From Streptomyces sp. CMB-StM0423 (GTDB lineage: Bacteria; Actinomycetota; Actinomycetes; Streptomycetales; Streptomycetaceae), in assembly GCF_002847285.1 (NCBI RefSeq), contig NZ_CP025407.1, positions 1,488,001-1,552,000 on the forward strand: a stretch of DNA of 64,000 nucleotides, written 5' to 3'. Below, piece after piece: positions 1 to 7,464 of the stretch. Within the stretch, counting starts at the first letter, position 1. Each line of letters opens with the position of its first letter. Made by a program: the position numbers and the translations under genes. A model generated the notes under the pieces. It was not told the DNA's origin. It saw nothing but the letters and a program-made list of their open reading frames with translations, and ran no database searches.

Positions 1-474
1 GCCGACGGTGTCGCGTCCTGGGACGGAGTAGTAGAGGGTGTAGCGGCCGTCGTTGTAGCGGATGTCGGGGGCCCACAGCCGGGAGCCGCGGTGCCACTCG
101 GGCTGGGTTTCGGGGGTGAAGACCTCGCCGGCGTACTCCCAGTTCGCCAGGTCCCCGGACCGCAGGATCGGCAGCATCCGCTCGCCCTGCTCGCCGCCGG
201 TCTGGAACACGGGGTTCTGGGTGCCGTAGGAGTACCAGTAGCCGTCCTTGCCGCGGATCGTCACCGGGTCGGGGAAGGTGTCGACGACGCCGTCGGTGAC
301 CGGGTTGGCGTACGTCCCGGGGGCGCTCTTCTTGTCCGATGCGGATGCCGGTGCCGACGCCGGGGCCGGATCCGGCGTCGGTGCCGGGTCCGCGGCCGTC
401 GCCGACGACAGCGGCAGCAGTCCCGCGAGGAGCGCGCACAGCAGCAGCGCGGTCCGTGTCCACGTCCGTCTCAT
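1..474 (-). CDS. Secreted glycoside hydrolase family 43 enzyme (3' part beyond window)
   Basis: Only the first 158 residues are present; the gene runs off the left edge. The N-terminus has an Arg-rich n-region and a Leu/Ala hydrophobic core ending near ATAADP, so it is probably a Sec secretion signal, followed by a Pro/Ala linker. Then come two GH43 hallmarks: DTFPDPVTIRGKDGYWYSYG, carrying the probable catalytic-base Asp, and WAPDIRYNDGRYTLYYS, carrying the second conserved Asp of the five-bladed propeller. The family includes arabinanases, xylosidases and galactosidases; substrate cannot be assigned. The ATG overlaps the sulfatase stop codon (ATGA), so the gene is the translationally coupled last known member of the ROK-transporter-sulfatase operon. 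It probably trims the glycan whose sulfate groups the neighbour removes. Confidence 0.88.
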   Translation of the reverse strand, partial: MRRTWTRTALLLCALLAGLLPLSSATAADPAPTPDPAPASAPASASDKKSAPGTYANPVTDGVVDTFPDPVTIRGKDGYWYSYGTQNPVFQTGGEQGERMLPILRSGDLANWEYAGEVFTPETQPEWHRGSRLWAPDIRYNDGRYTLYYSVPGRDTVG

Positions 475-1940
475 GCGGTGGTTCCTTCCGGTTCGAATGC
501 GCTGAGGGTCGGGTCGTAGTCGAGGGCGCCGACGTCGTACATCGGCGTCATCCAGTGGTAGAAGTTGTCGCCGCGCTCGCGCAGCAGGTCGTACAGCCGG
601 CGCAGCATCCGGCGGCGTACGGGCAGCATCTCGGGGTGCGCGTAGCGGTTGGTCAGCTCGTGCGGGTCGGCGCGCAGGTCGTACAGCTCGTTGACGGACT
701 CGGGGTTGACGACCAGCTTGTAGCGCTCGTCGCGGATCATGCGCTGCGGGTACGGGAAGTGGTGCCCGTGGAACTCGGCGAGCAGTTCCGCGGGCCACTC
801 GGGGTGCTCGCCGCGGACCAGCGGCAGCAGGCTGCGGCTGTCGACGGCGGGGGCGGTGTCGCAGCCGGCGAGGTCGAGGATGGTGGCCGTGCAGTCGGTC
901 AGGGTCACGAACTCGTCCCTGACCTGCGGCGGGGCGCCGGGGACGCGGACGATGCCGGGGATGCGGTAGATGTCCTCGTACATCGCCGGGCCCTTGTCGT
1001 GGAGCCGGTGGGCGCCGGTGAACTCGCCGTGGTCGGCGGTGAAGAACACGGCGGTCTCGTCGGTGAGGCCGAGTTCGTCGAGGCGGGCGAGGATGCGGCC
1101 GATCTGCCGGTCGATGAGGGTGACGTAGCCCCAGTAGACGGCGATCAGCTTGCGGGTGACCTCGATGGGGAGGGTGTCGAAGGTCCAGTGGGCGCTGTAG
1201 TTGCGCTGGACGGCCGGCTTGCCCTCGAAGGTCTCGGCGATGGACGGCGGCAGCTCGACCAGATCCGGGTCGTACATGTCGTAGTACTCGTCGGGCAGCA
1301 GGTAGGGCAGGTGCGGGCCGAAGAAGTGGGTGGCGAGGAAGAAGGGGCGGCCGGTGGCCGCGTAGGTGTCCAGGTGCTCGATGGCGCGGGTGGCGAGGTA
1401 GTGCTCGAAGGTGGCCTCGGCGGGCTGGTGGAGGCGGGCCGCGAGCAGGTTGCCGGGGTTGCCGTTGGGGGTGGTGCCGCGGATGGGCTCGGAGATCCGG
1501 TACGGCGGCAGCCCCCGCTCGTCGAGGTAGGCGAGGTAGTCGGGGTGGTCGACGGGGTTGTGCCAGCCGGGCAGGTCGGGTCCTTCGAAGCCGTAGGAGG
1601 CGGCGTTGCGGTGGGTGCCACCGTGCCACTTGCCGATCAGCCCGAGCTGGTAGTCGCGCTCGGCGAGCGCGCCGGGGAAGGTGAACGCGTCGTCCCGCAG
1701 ATCCTCCAGATAGCCGACGTTGCGTTCGTAGTTGGCGAGCAGCCGGTGGCGGAACGGCGCCTGTCCTGTGAGCAGGCTGGCGCGGGCGGGGGTGCAGATG
1801 GCGGTGGGGGTGTAGCACCTCCCGAACCGGGTGCCGGTGGCGGCGAGCCGGTCGAGGTGGGGGGTGGCGACGTGCGGGTTGCCGTAACAGCCCAGGGTGT
1901 CGACGCGGTGCTGGTCGGTCATCAGGAACAGCAGGTTCAC
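471..1940 (-). CDS. Type I (FGly) sulfatase
   Basis: A 489-residue arylsulfatase/alkaline-phosphatase-fold enzyme. The GTG start is preceded by an AAGGG ribosome site, and the protein begins directly with the core strand VNLLFLMTDQH, supplying metal ligand Asp9. The signature CTPAR at residues 49-53 contains Cys49, which the formylglycine-generating enzyme would convert. KWHGG and FFTADHGEFTG further along supply the remaining active-site Lys and metal-binding Asp/His. No signal peptide is visible, so it probably acts in the cytoplasm on imported sulfated sugars. That fits the sulfonate/sulfate-ester-type ABC transporter upstream. Closest recognisable groups are the GlcNAc-6-sulfatase/iduronate-sulfatase-like S1 enzymes; substrate unknown. 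The TnpB element now lies between it and the transporter genes, so its transcription may depend on read-through or a new promoter. Confidence 0.93.
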   Translation of the reverse strand: MNLLFLMTDQHRVDTLGCYGNPHVATPHLDRLAATGTRFGRCYTPTAICTPARASLLTGQAPFRHRLLANYERNVGYLEDLRDDAFTFPGALAERDYQLGLIGKWHGGTHRNAASYGFEGPDLPGWHNPVDHPDYLAYLDERGLPPYRISEPIRGTTPNGNPGNLLAARLHQPAEATFEHYLATRAIEHLDTYAATGRPFFLATHFFGPHLPYLLPDEYYDMYDPDLVELPPSIAETFEGKPAVQRNYSAHWTFDTLPIEVTRKLIAVYWGYVTLIDRQIGRILARLDELGLTDETAVFFTADHGEFTGAHRLHDKGPAMYEDIYRIPGIVRVPGAPPQVRDEFVTLTDCTATILDLAGCDTAPAVDSRSLLPLVRGEHPEWPAELLAEFHGHHFPYPQRMIRDERYKLVVNPESVNELYDLRADPHELTNRYAHPEMLPVRRRMLRRLYDLLRERGDNFYHWMTPMYDVGALDYDPTLSAFEPEGTTA

Positions 1941-2066
1941 TCTTGCCCTTTCGAGGAAGCCCCAGCGTTCGGATCCTGAGAAATCGAAACCTGATCCTGG
2001 CGTCGGGGGCAGCGCAGCGTCATCTGCGTGGGAGGCGTTGTCAGTGGTCGCCGGTAAGTTGCTTGC

Positions 2067-3224
2067 ATGAGGCTGGTGGTGCAGGTCAGGTTGCTGCCGA
2101 AGCCCGAGGAGGCGTCGGCGCTGCAGCGGACGCTGCACGCCTGCAATGCCGCGGCAAACCGGGCCTCGGCAGCGGCCTACTCGACGGGCAAGCGGTCGCG
2201 TAACGACCTGCAGAGAGAGGTGTACGCGGAGCTGAAGGCAGACTTCGGCCTGTCTGCCCAGGCCGCCGTCAGATCGGTGAAGAAGGCCGTGGATGCCTAC
2301 ACCACCCTCAAGGCCAACGTGCGTGCGGGAAACCTCGGGCCGCCGGGTTCGAAACGCAGAGTCAGGGCCGAGTCGAAACCGATCGCCTTCCGCCCGGATG
2401 CGGCGCAACCCTACGACGACCGGATCCTGTCCTGGCAGCACGACAGCCGCACGGTCAGTATCTGGACCACCGCCGGGCGCCTGAAGGGCCTGCGTTACGT
2501 CGGCCATCCGGAGCAGATGGCACTGCTGGTGAAGTACCGCAAAGGCGAGAGTGATCTCGTGCACCGTAACGGGAAGTGGCTGCTCGTCGCGGTTTGCGAG
2601 GTGCCCGAGCCCGTGGTGTCGGAGCCGAGGGGCTGGATCGGTCTGGACCGGGGCATTACAAATCTGGCCACCACCAGTGACGGCACCAATTACCAGGGAC
2701 GGCGCCTGGGGCGCTACCGGCGCTGGCAGGCCCGTAAGAGGGCGGAACTGCAGGCCAGACAGACACGCAGCGCATCCCGGCGGGCCAAGCGGATGGCCCG
2801 CCGGGAGACCCGGCATGCCGCCCACGCCAACCACAGGATCAGCAAGGAGATCGTGGCCGTCGCACAACGCACCGGACGCGGTGTCGCCGTCGAGGACCTC
2901 GGCGGGATCCGCGAACGGGCACGGCCTTCCCGCGACCAGCGGGCCGCGCTCTCCTCCTGGCCGTTCCACCAGCTCGGCGAGTACCTGGCATACAAGTGCC
3001 GCCGGGCAGGTGTGGCGTTTCTCGAAGTCGACGCCTCCTACACCTCGCAGCGCTGCCCGCGCTGCGGCCATACCGAACGCGGCAATCGCCCGACCCGGGA
3101 TCGTTTTCGCTGTCGTCGGTGCGGGCTCGCTGGCCCGTCCGACCACGTCGCCGGGGTCAACGTGCGTGAGCGCGCACGCCTGGCGTGGGGCTTCGTCAAC
3201 AGTCCCGCACTGCAAGAGACCTAG
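2067..3224 (+). CDS. tnpB: RNA-guided endonuclease TnpB (intact)
   Basis: A 385-residue TnpB, the ancestor type of Cas12 nucleases. The N-terminal half is the basic wedge/REC-like region. The split RuvC site is complete: Asp194 in GLDRGITNL, Glu276 in VAVEDLGG and Asp359 in SDHVAGVNV. A zinc ribbon is inserted with Cys330/Cys333 and Cys349/Cys352 (CPRCG and CRRCG). The last motif departs from the common DxNAAxN form (DHVAGVN), which seems typical of one actinobacterial branch. No tnpA is present, so mobility would need transposase in trans. In studied members TnpB cuts DNA next to a target-adjacent motif using an RNA made from its own 3' region. The length is normal and there are no frameshifts. 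It runs opposite to the operon it interrupts. Confidence 0.93.
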   Translation: MRLVVQVRLLPKPEEASALQRTLHACNAAANRASAAAYSTGKRSRNDLQREVYAELKADFGLSAQAAVRSVKKAVDAYTTLKANVRAGNLGPPGSKRRVRAESKPIAFRPDAAQPYDDRILSWQHDSRTVSIWTTAGRLKGLRYVGHPEQMALLVKYRKGESDLVHRNGKWLLVAVCEVPEPVVSEPRGWIGLDRGITNLATTSDGTNYQGRRLGRYRRWQARKRAELQARQTRSASRRAKRMARRETRHAAHANHRISKEIVAVAQRTGRGVAVEDLGGIRERARPSRDQRAALSSWPFHQLGEYLAYKCRRAGVAFLEVDASYTSQRCPRCGHTERGNRPTRDRFRCRRCGLAGPSDHVAGVNVRERARLAWGFVNSPALQET

Positions 3225-3345
3225 CACCTCCTCTCTGTGGTGGATGCGACCCGTGGCCGTCCTGTCGTAGGGGGCAGCCGGGAGCGCGAATCGGTGTGAA
3301 GACCCGCCGGGCCGTCAAGCCCGGACTTCAGGACCGAGAAGCTGA
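3190..3345 (+). ncRNA. Candidate omega RNA / right-end scaffold of the tnpB element
   Basis: Studied TnpB systems make their guide scaffold from the 3' end of tnpB and the right end of the element, with the guide read from flanking DNA. Here the stretch has no gene of its own on the plus strand. It ends in the stem-loop at 3307-3324 just before the inferred insertion border. Boundaries and processing are inferred from the family and are not visible directly. It overlaps the 3' end of the binding-protein gene in antisense. Confidence 0.35.
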
Positions 3346-4332
3346 CTTGGAGGACGCCTTCGTGTAGAGGTCGCCGAGGTAGTACTCCGCCGGGTCGGGG
3401 GCCTGGTCGAGCTGGCCGGTGCCGACGAAGAACTCGGCGAGGTCGTTCAGCCAGTCGCCGACCGTGCCGTCCTCGGTCCTGGCGACGAGGTCCTTGGTGG
3501 CCAGGAGTTCCTGGTTGGCGGCGTCGGCCTTGACCTTCTCCTCGTCGAGCTTGAGCATCGCGGCGGTGTCGGCGACGGACTCGTCGGGGTTCTCGAAGCG
3601 CCAGTCGTTGGCCTTCTGCAGCACGCCGACGACCTTGGTGGTCAGCTCGGGGTCGACGCCGGTGCCGGCGACGAAGGCGTTGGGGAAGTAGCCGTTCTCG
3701 AAGTCGCGGGTGCTGGCGACCTCTTCGAGGTCGGGGACCTTGGCCTTGATCTCGTCGATCATCGGGTACCAGAGGCCGGCGCCGTCGATCTGGCCGGAGG
3801 AGAACGCGGAGACGATCGTCGCGGGGTCCATCGGGACCTTCTCGACGTCGTCGATGGACATCCCCTCCTCCTGGAGGGCGAGGTTGAGCGCCATGTCGCC
3901 GGAGGTGCCCTCGGGGACGCCGACCTTCTTGCCCTTGAGGCCGGCGAGGGAGGTGATGCCGGGCTGGGCGATGACGCGGTCCGCGTAGCCGAGGGTGTTG
4001 ACGGCGATGACGTCGGCCTTTCCGGAGGCGGGCAGCCACATGGCGCCGGGGCCGATGTAGCCGAAGTCGAGATCGCCCGCGCCGAGGGCCTGGATCTGGA
4101 TGGGGCCGTTGTTGAAGACGGAGACCTCGGCGTCGAGGCCGGCCTCCTTCCACAGCCCCTGCTTCTCGGCGATCGCCAGCAGACTGGCGCCGTTGTAGTC
4201 GTTGATGTAGCCGAAGCGGACCGTGGAGCCGTCACCGCCGCCACCGCCGCTGTCGTCGGAGCAGGCGGCGACCGGGAGTGATATGAGCGCTACGGTGAGT
4301 GAGAGGGCGAGGGTACGGCGGGTCGCACGCAT
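3328..4332 (-). CDS. ABC transporter substrate-binding lipoprotein, NitT/TauT (SsuA/TauA) type
   Basis: A 334-residue extracytoplasmic binding protein with a lipoprotein signal: basic start MRATRRT, hydrophobic core and lipobox VAAC (Cys24), then a Gly/Ser linker. The mature part begins VRFGYINDYNGASLLAIAEKQGLWKEAGL, the typical opening of the sulfonate/nitrate/taurine binding group. Likely ligands are organosulfonates, sulfate esters or sulfated sugars, judged from the sulfatase downstream. It follows the ATPase gene by 63 bases. The C-terminus is odd: after LYTKASSK the codons come from the right end of the inserted tnpB element, adding SASRS before the stop. The protein is probably functional because only the tail is changed. 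Confidence 0.9.
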   Translation of the reverse strand: MRATRRTLALSLTVALISLPVAACSDDSGGGGGDGSTVRFGYINDYNGASLLAIAEKQGLWKEAGLDAEVSVFNNGPIQIQALGAGDLDFGYIGPGAMWLPASGKADVIAVNTLGYADRVIAQPGITSLAGLKGKKVGVPEGTSGDMALNLALQEEGMSIDDVEKVPMDPATIVSAFSSGQIDGAGLWYPMIDEIKAKVPDLEEVASTRDFENGYFPNAFVAGTGVDPELTTKVVGVLQKANDWRFENPDESVADTAAMLKLDEEKVKADAANQELLATKDLVARTEDGTVGDWLNDLAEFFVGTGQLDQAPDPAEYYLGDLYTKASSKSASRS

Positions 4333-4395
4333 GGCGGGGTGGTCCTTTCGGGGTGTGCTGAAGTCTTGTGGGTCGTACGGGCGTCGGGTGCGGGG

Positions 4396-5175
4396 TCAGG
4401 CGGCGGCCGGGGCGGTGCCCTGGTGGTAGACGGAGTGCCAGACCTCGTTGCGTATCCGGCCGAACTCGGGCGACAGCCGGATCTCCTCGGTACGGGGGTA
4501 GGGCAGGCCGACGTCGACGATCCGGTGGATGCGCCCGGGGCGGGCGGCCATCACCACCACCCGGCTTGCCAGGTAGACCGCCTCGTCGACGTCGTGGGTG
4601 ATGAACATGACGGTGCGCTTGTCCTGGCTCCAGGTGTCCAGGAGCTGGTCCTGCAACTGCACCCGGGTCAGCGCGTCCAGCGCCCCGAACGGCTCGTCCA
4701 TCAGCAGCACCTGCGGGTTGACCGCGTACGCGCGGGCGATGGCGCAGCGCTGCTTCATGCCGCCGGACAGGGTCTTGGGCAGCGCGTCGGCGAAGTCGGT
4801 GAGGCCGACCAGCGCGATGGCGCTGTCGGCCCGCTTCCTGCGCTCGCCGGCGGCGAGGCCGGCGAGCTTCAGCCCGAACTCGACGTTCCGCCGCACGGTC
4901 AGCCAGGGGAAGAGGGCGTACTGCTGGAAGATCACGCCGCGCTCGGGGCCGGGCCCGGTGACGGGGCTGCCGTCGACCAGCACGTCGCCCGAGGTGGGTT
5001 CCGCGAGCCCGGCGGCCATGTTGAGCAGGGTGCTCTTGCCGCATCCCGAGGGGCCGACGACGGTGACGAACTCGCGGTCGGCGATGTCCAGGGACACCCC
5101 GTTCAGTGCGGTGAAGTCGGTGCCCTTCATCGGGAAGGTCTTCACGACGTCCCGGAAGGAGATCTTCTCGGTCAT
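4396..5175 (-). CDS. ABC transporter ATPase, SsuB/TauB type
   Basis: A 259-residue ATP-binding subunit. Walker A is GPSGCGKST, the Q-loop region [15 protein letters not shown], the signature LSGGMKQR, Walker B VLLMDEP, with FITHDVDEA holding the switch His. FPWLTV after the Q-loop is typical of nitrate/sulfonate/taurine ATPases. The ATG (MTEKISF) was chosen because it overlaps the permease stop as ATGA and leaves the normal family length; longer frame extensions lie inside the permease gene. It powers uptake by the permease encoded just upstream together with the downstream binding lipoprotein. Confidence 0.94.
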   Translation of the reverse strand: MTEKISFRDVVKTFPMKGTDFTALNGVSLDIADREFVTVVGPSGCGKSTLLNMAAGLAEPTSGDVLVDGSPVTGPGPERGVIFQQYALFPWLTVRRNVEFGLKLAGLAAGERRKRADSAIALVGLTDFADALPKTLSGGMKQRCAIARAYAVNPQVLLMDEPFGALDALTRVQLQDQLLDTWSQDKRTVMFITHDVDEAVYLASRVVVMAARPGRIHRIVDVGLPYPRTEEIRLSPEFGRIRNEVWHSVYHQGTAPAAA

Positions 5176-5984
5176 CGGCGCTCCTGCCAGCCGGTGAGAC
5201 GGCGTTCGGCGAGCAGCAGCAGGCGGTCCATGACCAGGCCGAGCACGCCGATGGTGATGAGTCCCACGAAGATGGTGTCGAGGTCGTAGTAGGTCTGGGC
5301 GTGCTGCATGCGGAAGCCCAGGCCCTCCTGGGCGGCGATCAGCTCCGCGGCCACCACGGTGGCCCACGCGGCGCCGAGGCCGATGCGCATGCCGACGAGG
5401 ATGAACGGGGTCGACGCCGGGATCACGACCTTCAGGAAGATGACGCGGTCGGAGGCGCCGAGGACCCGGGCGGCGTTGATGAGCGTACGGTCCACGTCGA
5501 CCACGCCCTGGAAGGCGGCGACGACGCAGGACAGGAACGCCGCCAGGAAGATGACGAAGACCTTCGGGGTCTCGCCGATCCCCATGAGCACGATCGCCAG
5601 CGGGATGAGCGCCAGCGGCGGGATGGTGCGGAAGAACTGGACGTACGGCTCCAGCAGGCCGCGGGCCGTGGGGTACCAGCCCATGAGGAAGCCGACGGGG
5701 ATCGCCAGCGCGGTGCCGAGCGCGAAGCCGGTGAAGACGCGGCGCAGGCTGGCGAGCAGGTCGTCGGCGAGGGTGCCGTCGGCGATGAGGTCGCCGGCCT
5801 TCCGCGCCACGGCGAGCGGCCCGGGCAGGCTCTCGACGTTGAGCGCGGCCAGCACCGCCCAGACGGCCACGCCCGCGGCGAGGGCGATGACGTTCAGTAC
5901 GAGGGAGCGGACCTGGCCGCGCCGCTCGCTGCGGCGCGTGCGTGGCCGGGCGGCCCGCTTGCGGGGTGTGGTGATCACGGCCAT
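5172..5984 (-). CDS. ABC transporter permease, SsuC/TauC type
   Basis: A 270-residue inner-membrane subunit with about six hydrophobic segments after a basic cytoplasmic N-terminus ([16 protein letters not shown]). The family EAA-like loop is around [24 protein letters not shown], where it contacts the ATPase. The segment [27 protein letters not shown] is very typical of sulfonate/taurine/nitrate permeases. It starts 16 bases after the ROK gene and its stop overlaps the ATPase start, so ROK regulator, permease, ATPase and binding protein are read as one operon. Confidence 0.94.
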   Translation of the reverse strand: MAVITTPRKRAARPRTRRSERRGQVRSLVLNVIALAAGVAVWAVLAALNVESLPGPLAVARKAGDLIADGTLADDLLASLRRVFTGFALGTALAIPVGFLMGWYPTARGLLEPYVQFFRTIPPLALIPLAIVLMGIGETPKVFVIFLAAFLSCVVAAFQGVVDVDRTLINAARVLGASDRVIFLKVVIPASTPFILVGMRIGLGAAWATVVAAELIAAQEGLGFRMQHAQTYYDLDTIFVGLITIGVLGLVMDRLLLLAERRLTGWQERR

Positions 5985-6000
5985 TCGTACCTCGTTCGTC

Positions 6001-7191
6001 TCACGCGTCGTCCTGGGGACCGGCGTCTGCGGGGTAGTGGGAGAGCAGGGGGGATTCGTGCAGCACCAGCGCGATGGCGCCGAGTGCGCCGCCGGTGGCG
6101 CCGAGGGTCGCGGGGCGCAGCACCACGCGGTCGCGGGAGGCGGGCATGATGTGGGCGGCGAGCGCCTTCTCTACGGGGCCGGTGAGCGCCTCGCCGGCGC
6201 GGGCGAGTTCGCCGCCGATGACGATGACGCCGGGTCCTATGGCGTTGCAGACGGCGGCGAGCACGGTGCCGATGTGGGCGCCGGCGACGGCGAGGACGGC
6301 GCGGGCCGCGGGGTCGCCGGCGGACAGCGCGGCGGTGAAGGCGGCGAGGTCGTCGGCGCGGCCGCCGGCGGCGCGGTAGGCGTCGAGTACGGCGCCGACG
6401 GAGGCGACGGTCTCCAGACAGCCGGCGCCGCCGCACTCGCAGGGCGCGCCGGCCGGTACGGCGGTGACGTGGCCGAGTTCGCCGGAGAGCCCGAAGGCGC
6501 CGCGGTGCAGCGAGCCGCCGACGACGAGCCCGCCGCCGACGCCGTGCGAGACGCGCAGGTAGAGCACGTCGGCGTCGTCGGCGGCGGCACCCCAGGTGGC
6601 CTCCGCGAGCGCGGCGAGGCGGGTGTTGTTGTCCAGGAGTACGGGCACGCCGAAGCTCTTGCGCAGCAGGTCCGATAGCACGTCGAGGCGGCGGTCGCCG
6701 GCGGTGAGGTCGCCGGGGGCGCCGATGGGGCCGACGACGCCGACGCCGATGGCGTCGAGGGCGCCGAGGCGCAGCACGCCGCCGGTGAGGGTGCCGACGA
6801 GCCGTTCCGCGAGCCGTACGCGCTCCTCCCATGGCAGGTCGGGGGCGTGCTGTTCGCTGGCGGAGCCGACGATCTCGTGGGCGACGTTGACGGCGGCGAC
6901 GTGGACGGCGCGGCGGGCGAAGTCGATGCCGAGGGCCTGCCCGGCGTCGGGGTTGAGGGACAGCTTCTCCACGGGCCGGCCGCGCCGGCGCTCCTCGGCG
7001 AGCGGCACGGCGGCGACGACGGCGCCGCTGGCGATGAGGTCGCCGACGATGTCGTAGAGCGTGGTGCGGGACAGCCCGCAGCGGGTCCCGAGTTCGCCGC
7101 GGCTGAGGGGGCCGTGCTTGCGCAGCAGGGAGAGCACGAGCTCTTCGTGCTCGCGGCGGAGGCGGGAGAGGGGGCCTGCGGAGGGGTGCAT
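6001..7191 (-). CDS. ROK-family transcriptional repressor
   Basis: A regulator of about 396 residues: N-terminal winged helix ([36 protein letters not shown]) followed by a ROK sugar-kinase-like domain. The domain shows [38 protein letters not shown] and the zinc-type cluster [10 protein letters not shown]. The second ATG (7191) is preferred to the one at 7203. A -10-like CATGCT lies at 7204-7199, so the transcript probably starts at or beside 7191, giving a leaderless message, and no ribosome site precedes either ATG. It is the first gene of the transporter-sulfatase operon. It probably represses its own promoter and the facing GH43 gene through the two 23-base elements, releasing them when a sugar binds. 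Confidence 0.9.
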   Translation of the reverse strand: MHPSAGPLSRLRREHEELVLSLLRKHGPLSRGELGTRCGLSRTTLYDIVGDLIASGAVVAAVPLAEERRRGRPVEKLSLNPDAGQALGIDFARRAVHVAAVNVAHEIVGSASEQHAPDLPWEERVRLAERLVGTLTGGVLRLGALDAIGVGVVGPIGAPGDLTAGDRRLDVLSDLLRKSFGVPVLLDNNTRLAALAEATWGAAADDADVLYLRVSHGVGGGLVVGGSLHRGAFGLSGELGHVTAVPAGAPCECGGAGCLETVASVGAVLDAYRAAGGRADDLAAFTAALSAGDPAARAVLAVAGAHIGTVLAAVCNAIGPGVIVIGGELARAGEALTGPVEKALAAHIMPASRDRVVLRPATLGATGGALGAIALVLHESPLLSHYPADAGPQDDA

Positions 7192-7198
7192 GGCCGAC

Positions 7199-7242
7199 AG
7201 CATGGGGACGCCCCGAGTTTTTCGTCAACAGGTCGGAAAAAA
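7199..7242 (-). promoter_or_regulatory. ROK operon promoter with operator copy A
   Basis: On the minus strand TTGACG (7228-7223) and CATGCT (7204-7199) are 18 bases apart. Operator copy A covers 7218-7242, overlapping the -35 box. It has T-rich and A-rich ends (TTTTTC and GAAAAA) around CGTCAACAGGTCG, giving imperfect dyad symmetry. A repressor bound here would block RNA polymerase. The start site would fall at about 7192, beside the ATG at 7191. Confidence 0.72.
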
Positions 7243-7368
7243 GAAACACACGGCCGCAAGACTCCCGTCACAAAACTCCGTTGCGCCTGCTGCACGATGG
7301 GGTCTTGCGTGACCTGCGGCGATGCTCCGCGGCACGGACCGGGCGGCGGCTGCGGCCCGACCGGATTA

Positions 7369-7411
7369 TTTTTCCGACCTGTTGACGAAAATCTTCGGGC
7401 GTTCGCATGCT
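7369..7411 (+). promoter_or_regulatory. GH43 promoter with operator copy B
   Basis: Bases 7369-7391 are an exact reverse complement, over 23 bases, of copy A at 7218-7240. On the plus strand TTGACG (7382-7387) and CATGCT (7406-7411) are again 18 bases apart, so both the operator and the whole promoter geometry are mirrored between the divergent genes. The intervening DNA has a further imperfect inverted pair, GCAAGACTCC near 7257 and GGGTCTTGC near 7302. Confidence 0.72.
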
Positions 7412-7464
7412 GTGCGCCAGGCTGCCGCCGGCGCGAGCGGCACGACGAGGGAGGACGAGAGAAG

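Larger units (their letters stand above)
1955..3345 (+). mobile_element. IS200/IS605-type element carrying only tnpB (IS1341-like)
   Basis: An intact tnpB without tnpA sits in the opposite orientation inside a leftward operon, between the binding-protein gene and the sulfatase gene. Ends are approximate. The right end is placed just past a compact hairpin (CCGGGC at 3307-3312 pairing with GCCCGG at 3319-3324), followed by CTTCAGGACCGAGAAGCTGAC, which resembles actinobacterial tnpB-element right ends as I remember them. The left end lies somewhere in 1955-2066, upstream of the tnpB ATG. The last codons of the binding-protein gene read into the putative right end, so the insertion appears to have replaced the normal end of that gene. 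Confidence 0.72.

Noticed and set aside
339..1979. Long plus-strand open frames opposite the sulfatase and GH43 genes
   Set aside because: They are Val/Gly/Arg-rich antisense shadows caused by high G+C; the minus strand carries recognisable catalytic motifs.
2067..3224. Cas12-type CRISPR effector
   Set aside because: Its length, the zinc ribbon layout and the lack of any array or adaptation genes fit transposon TnpB.
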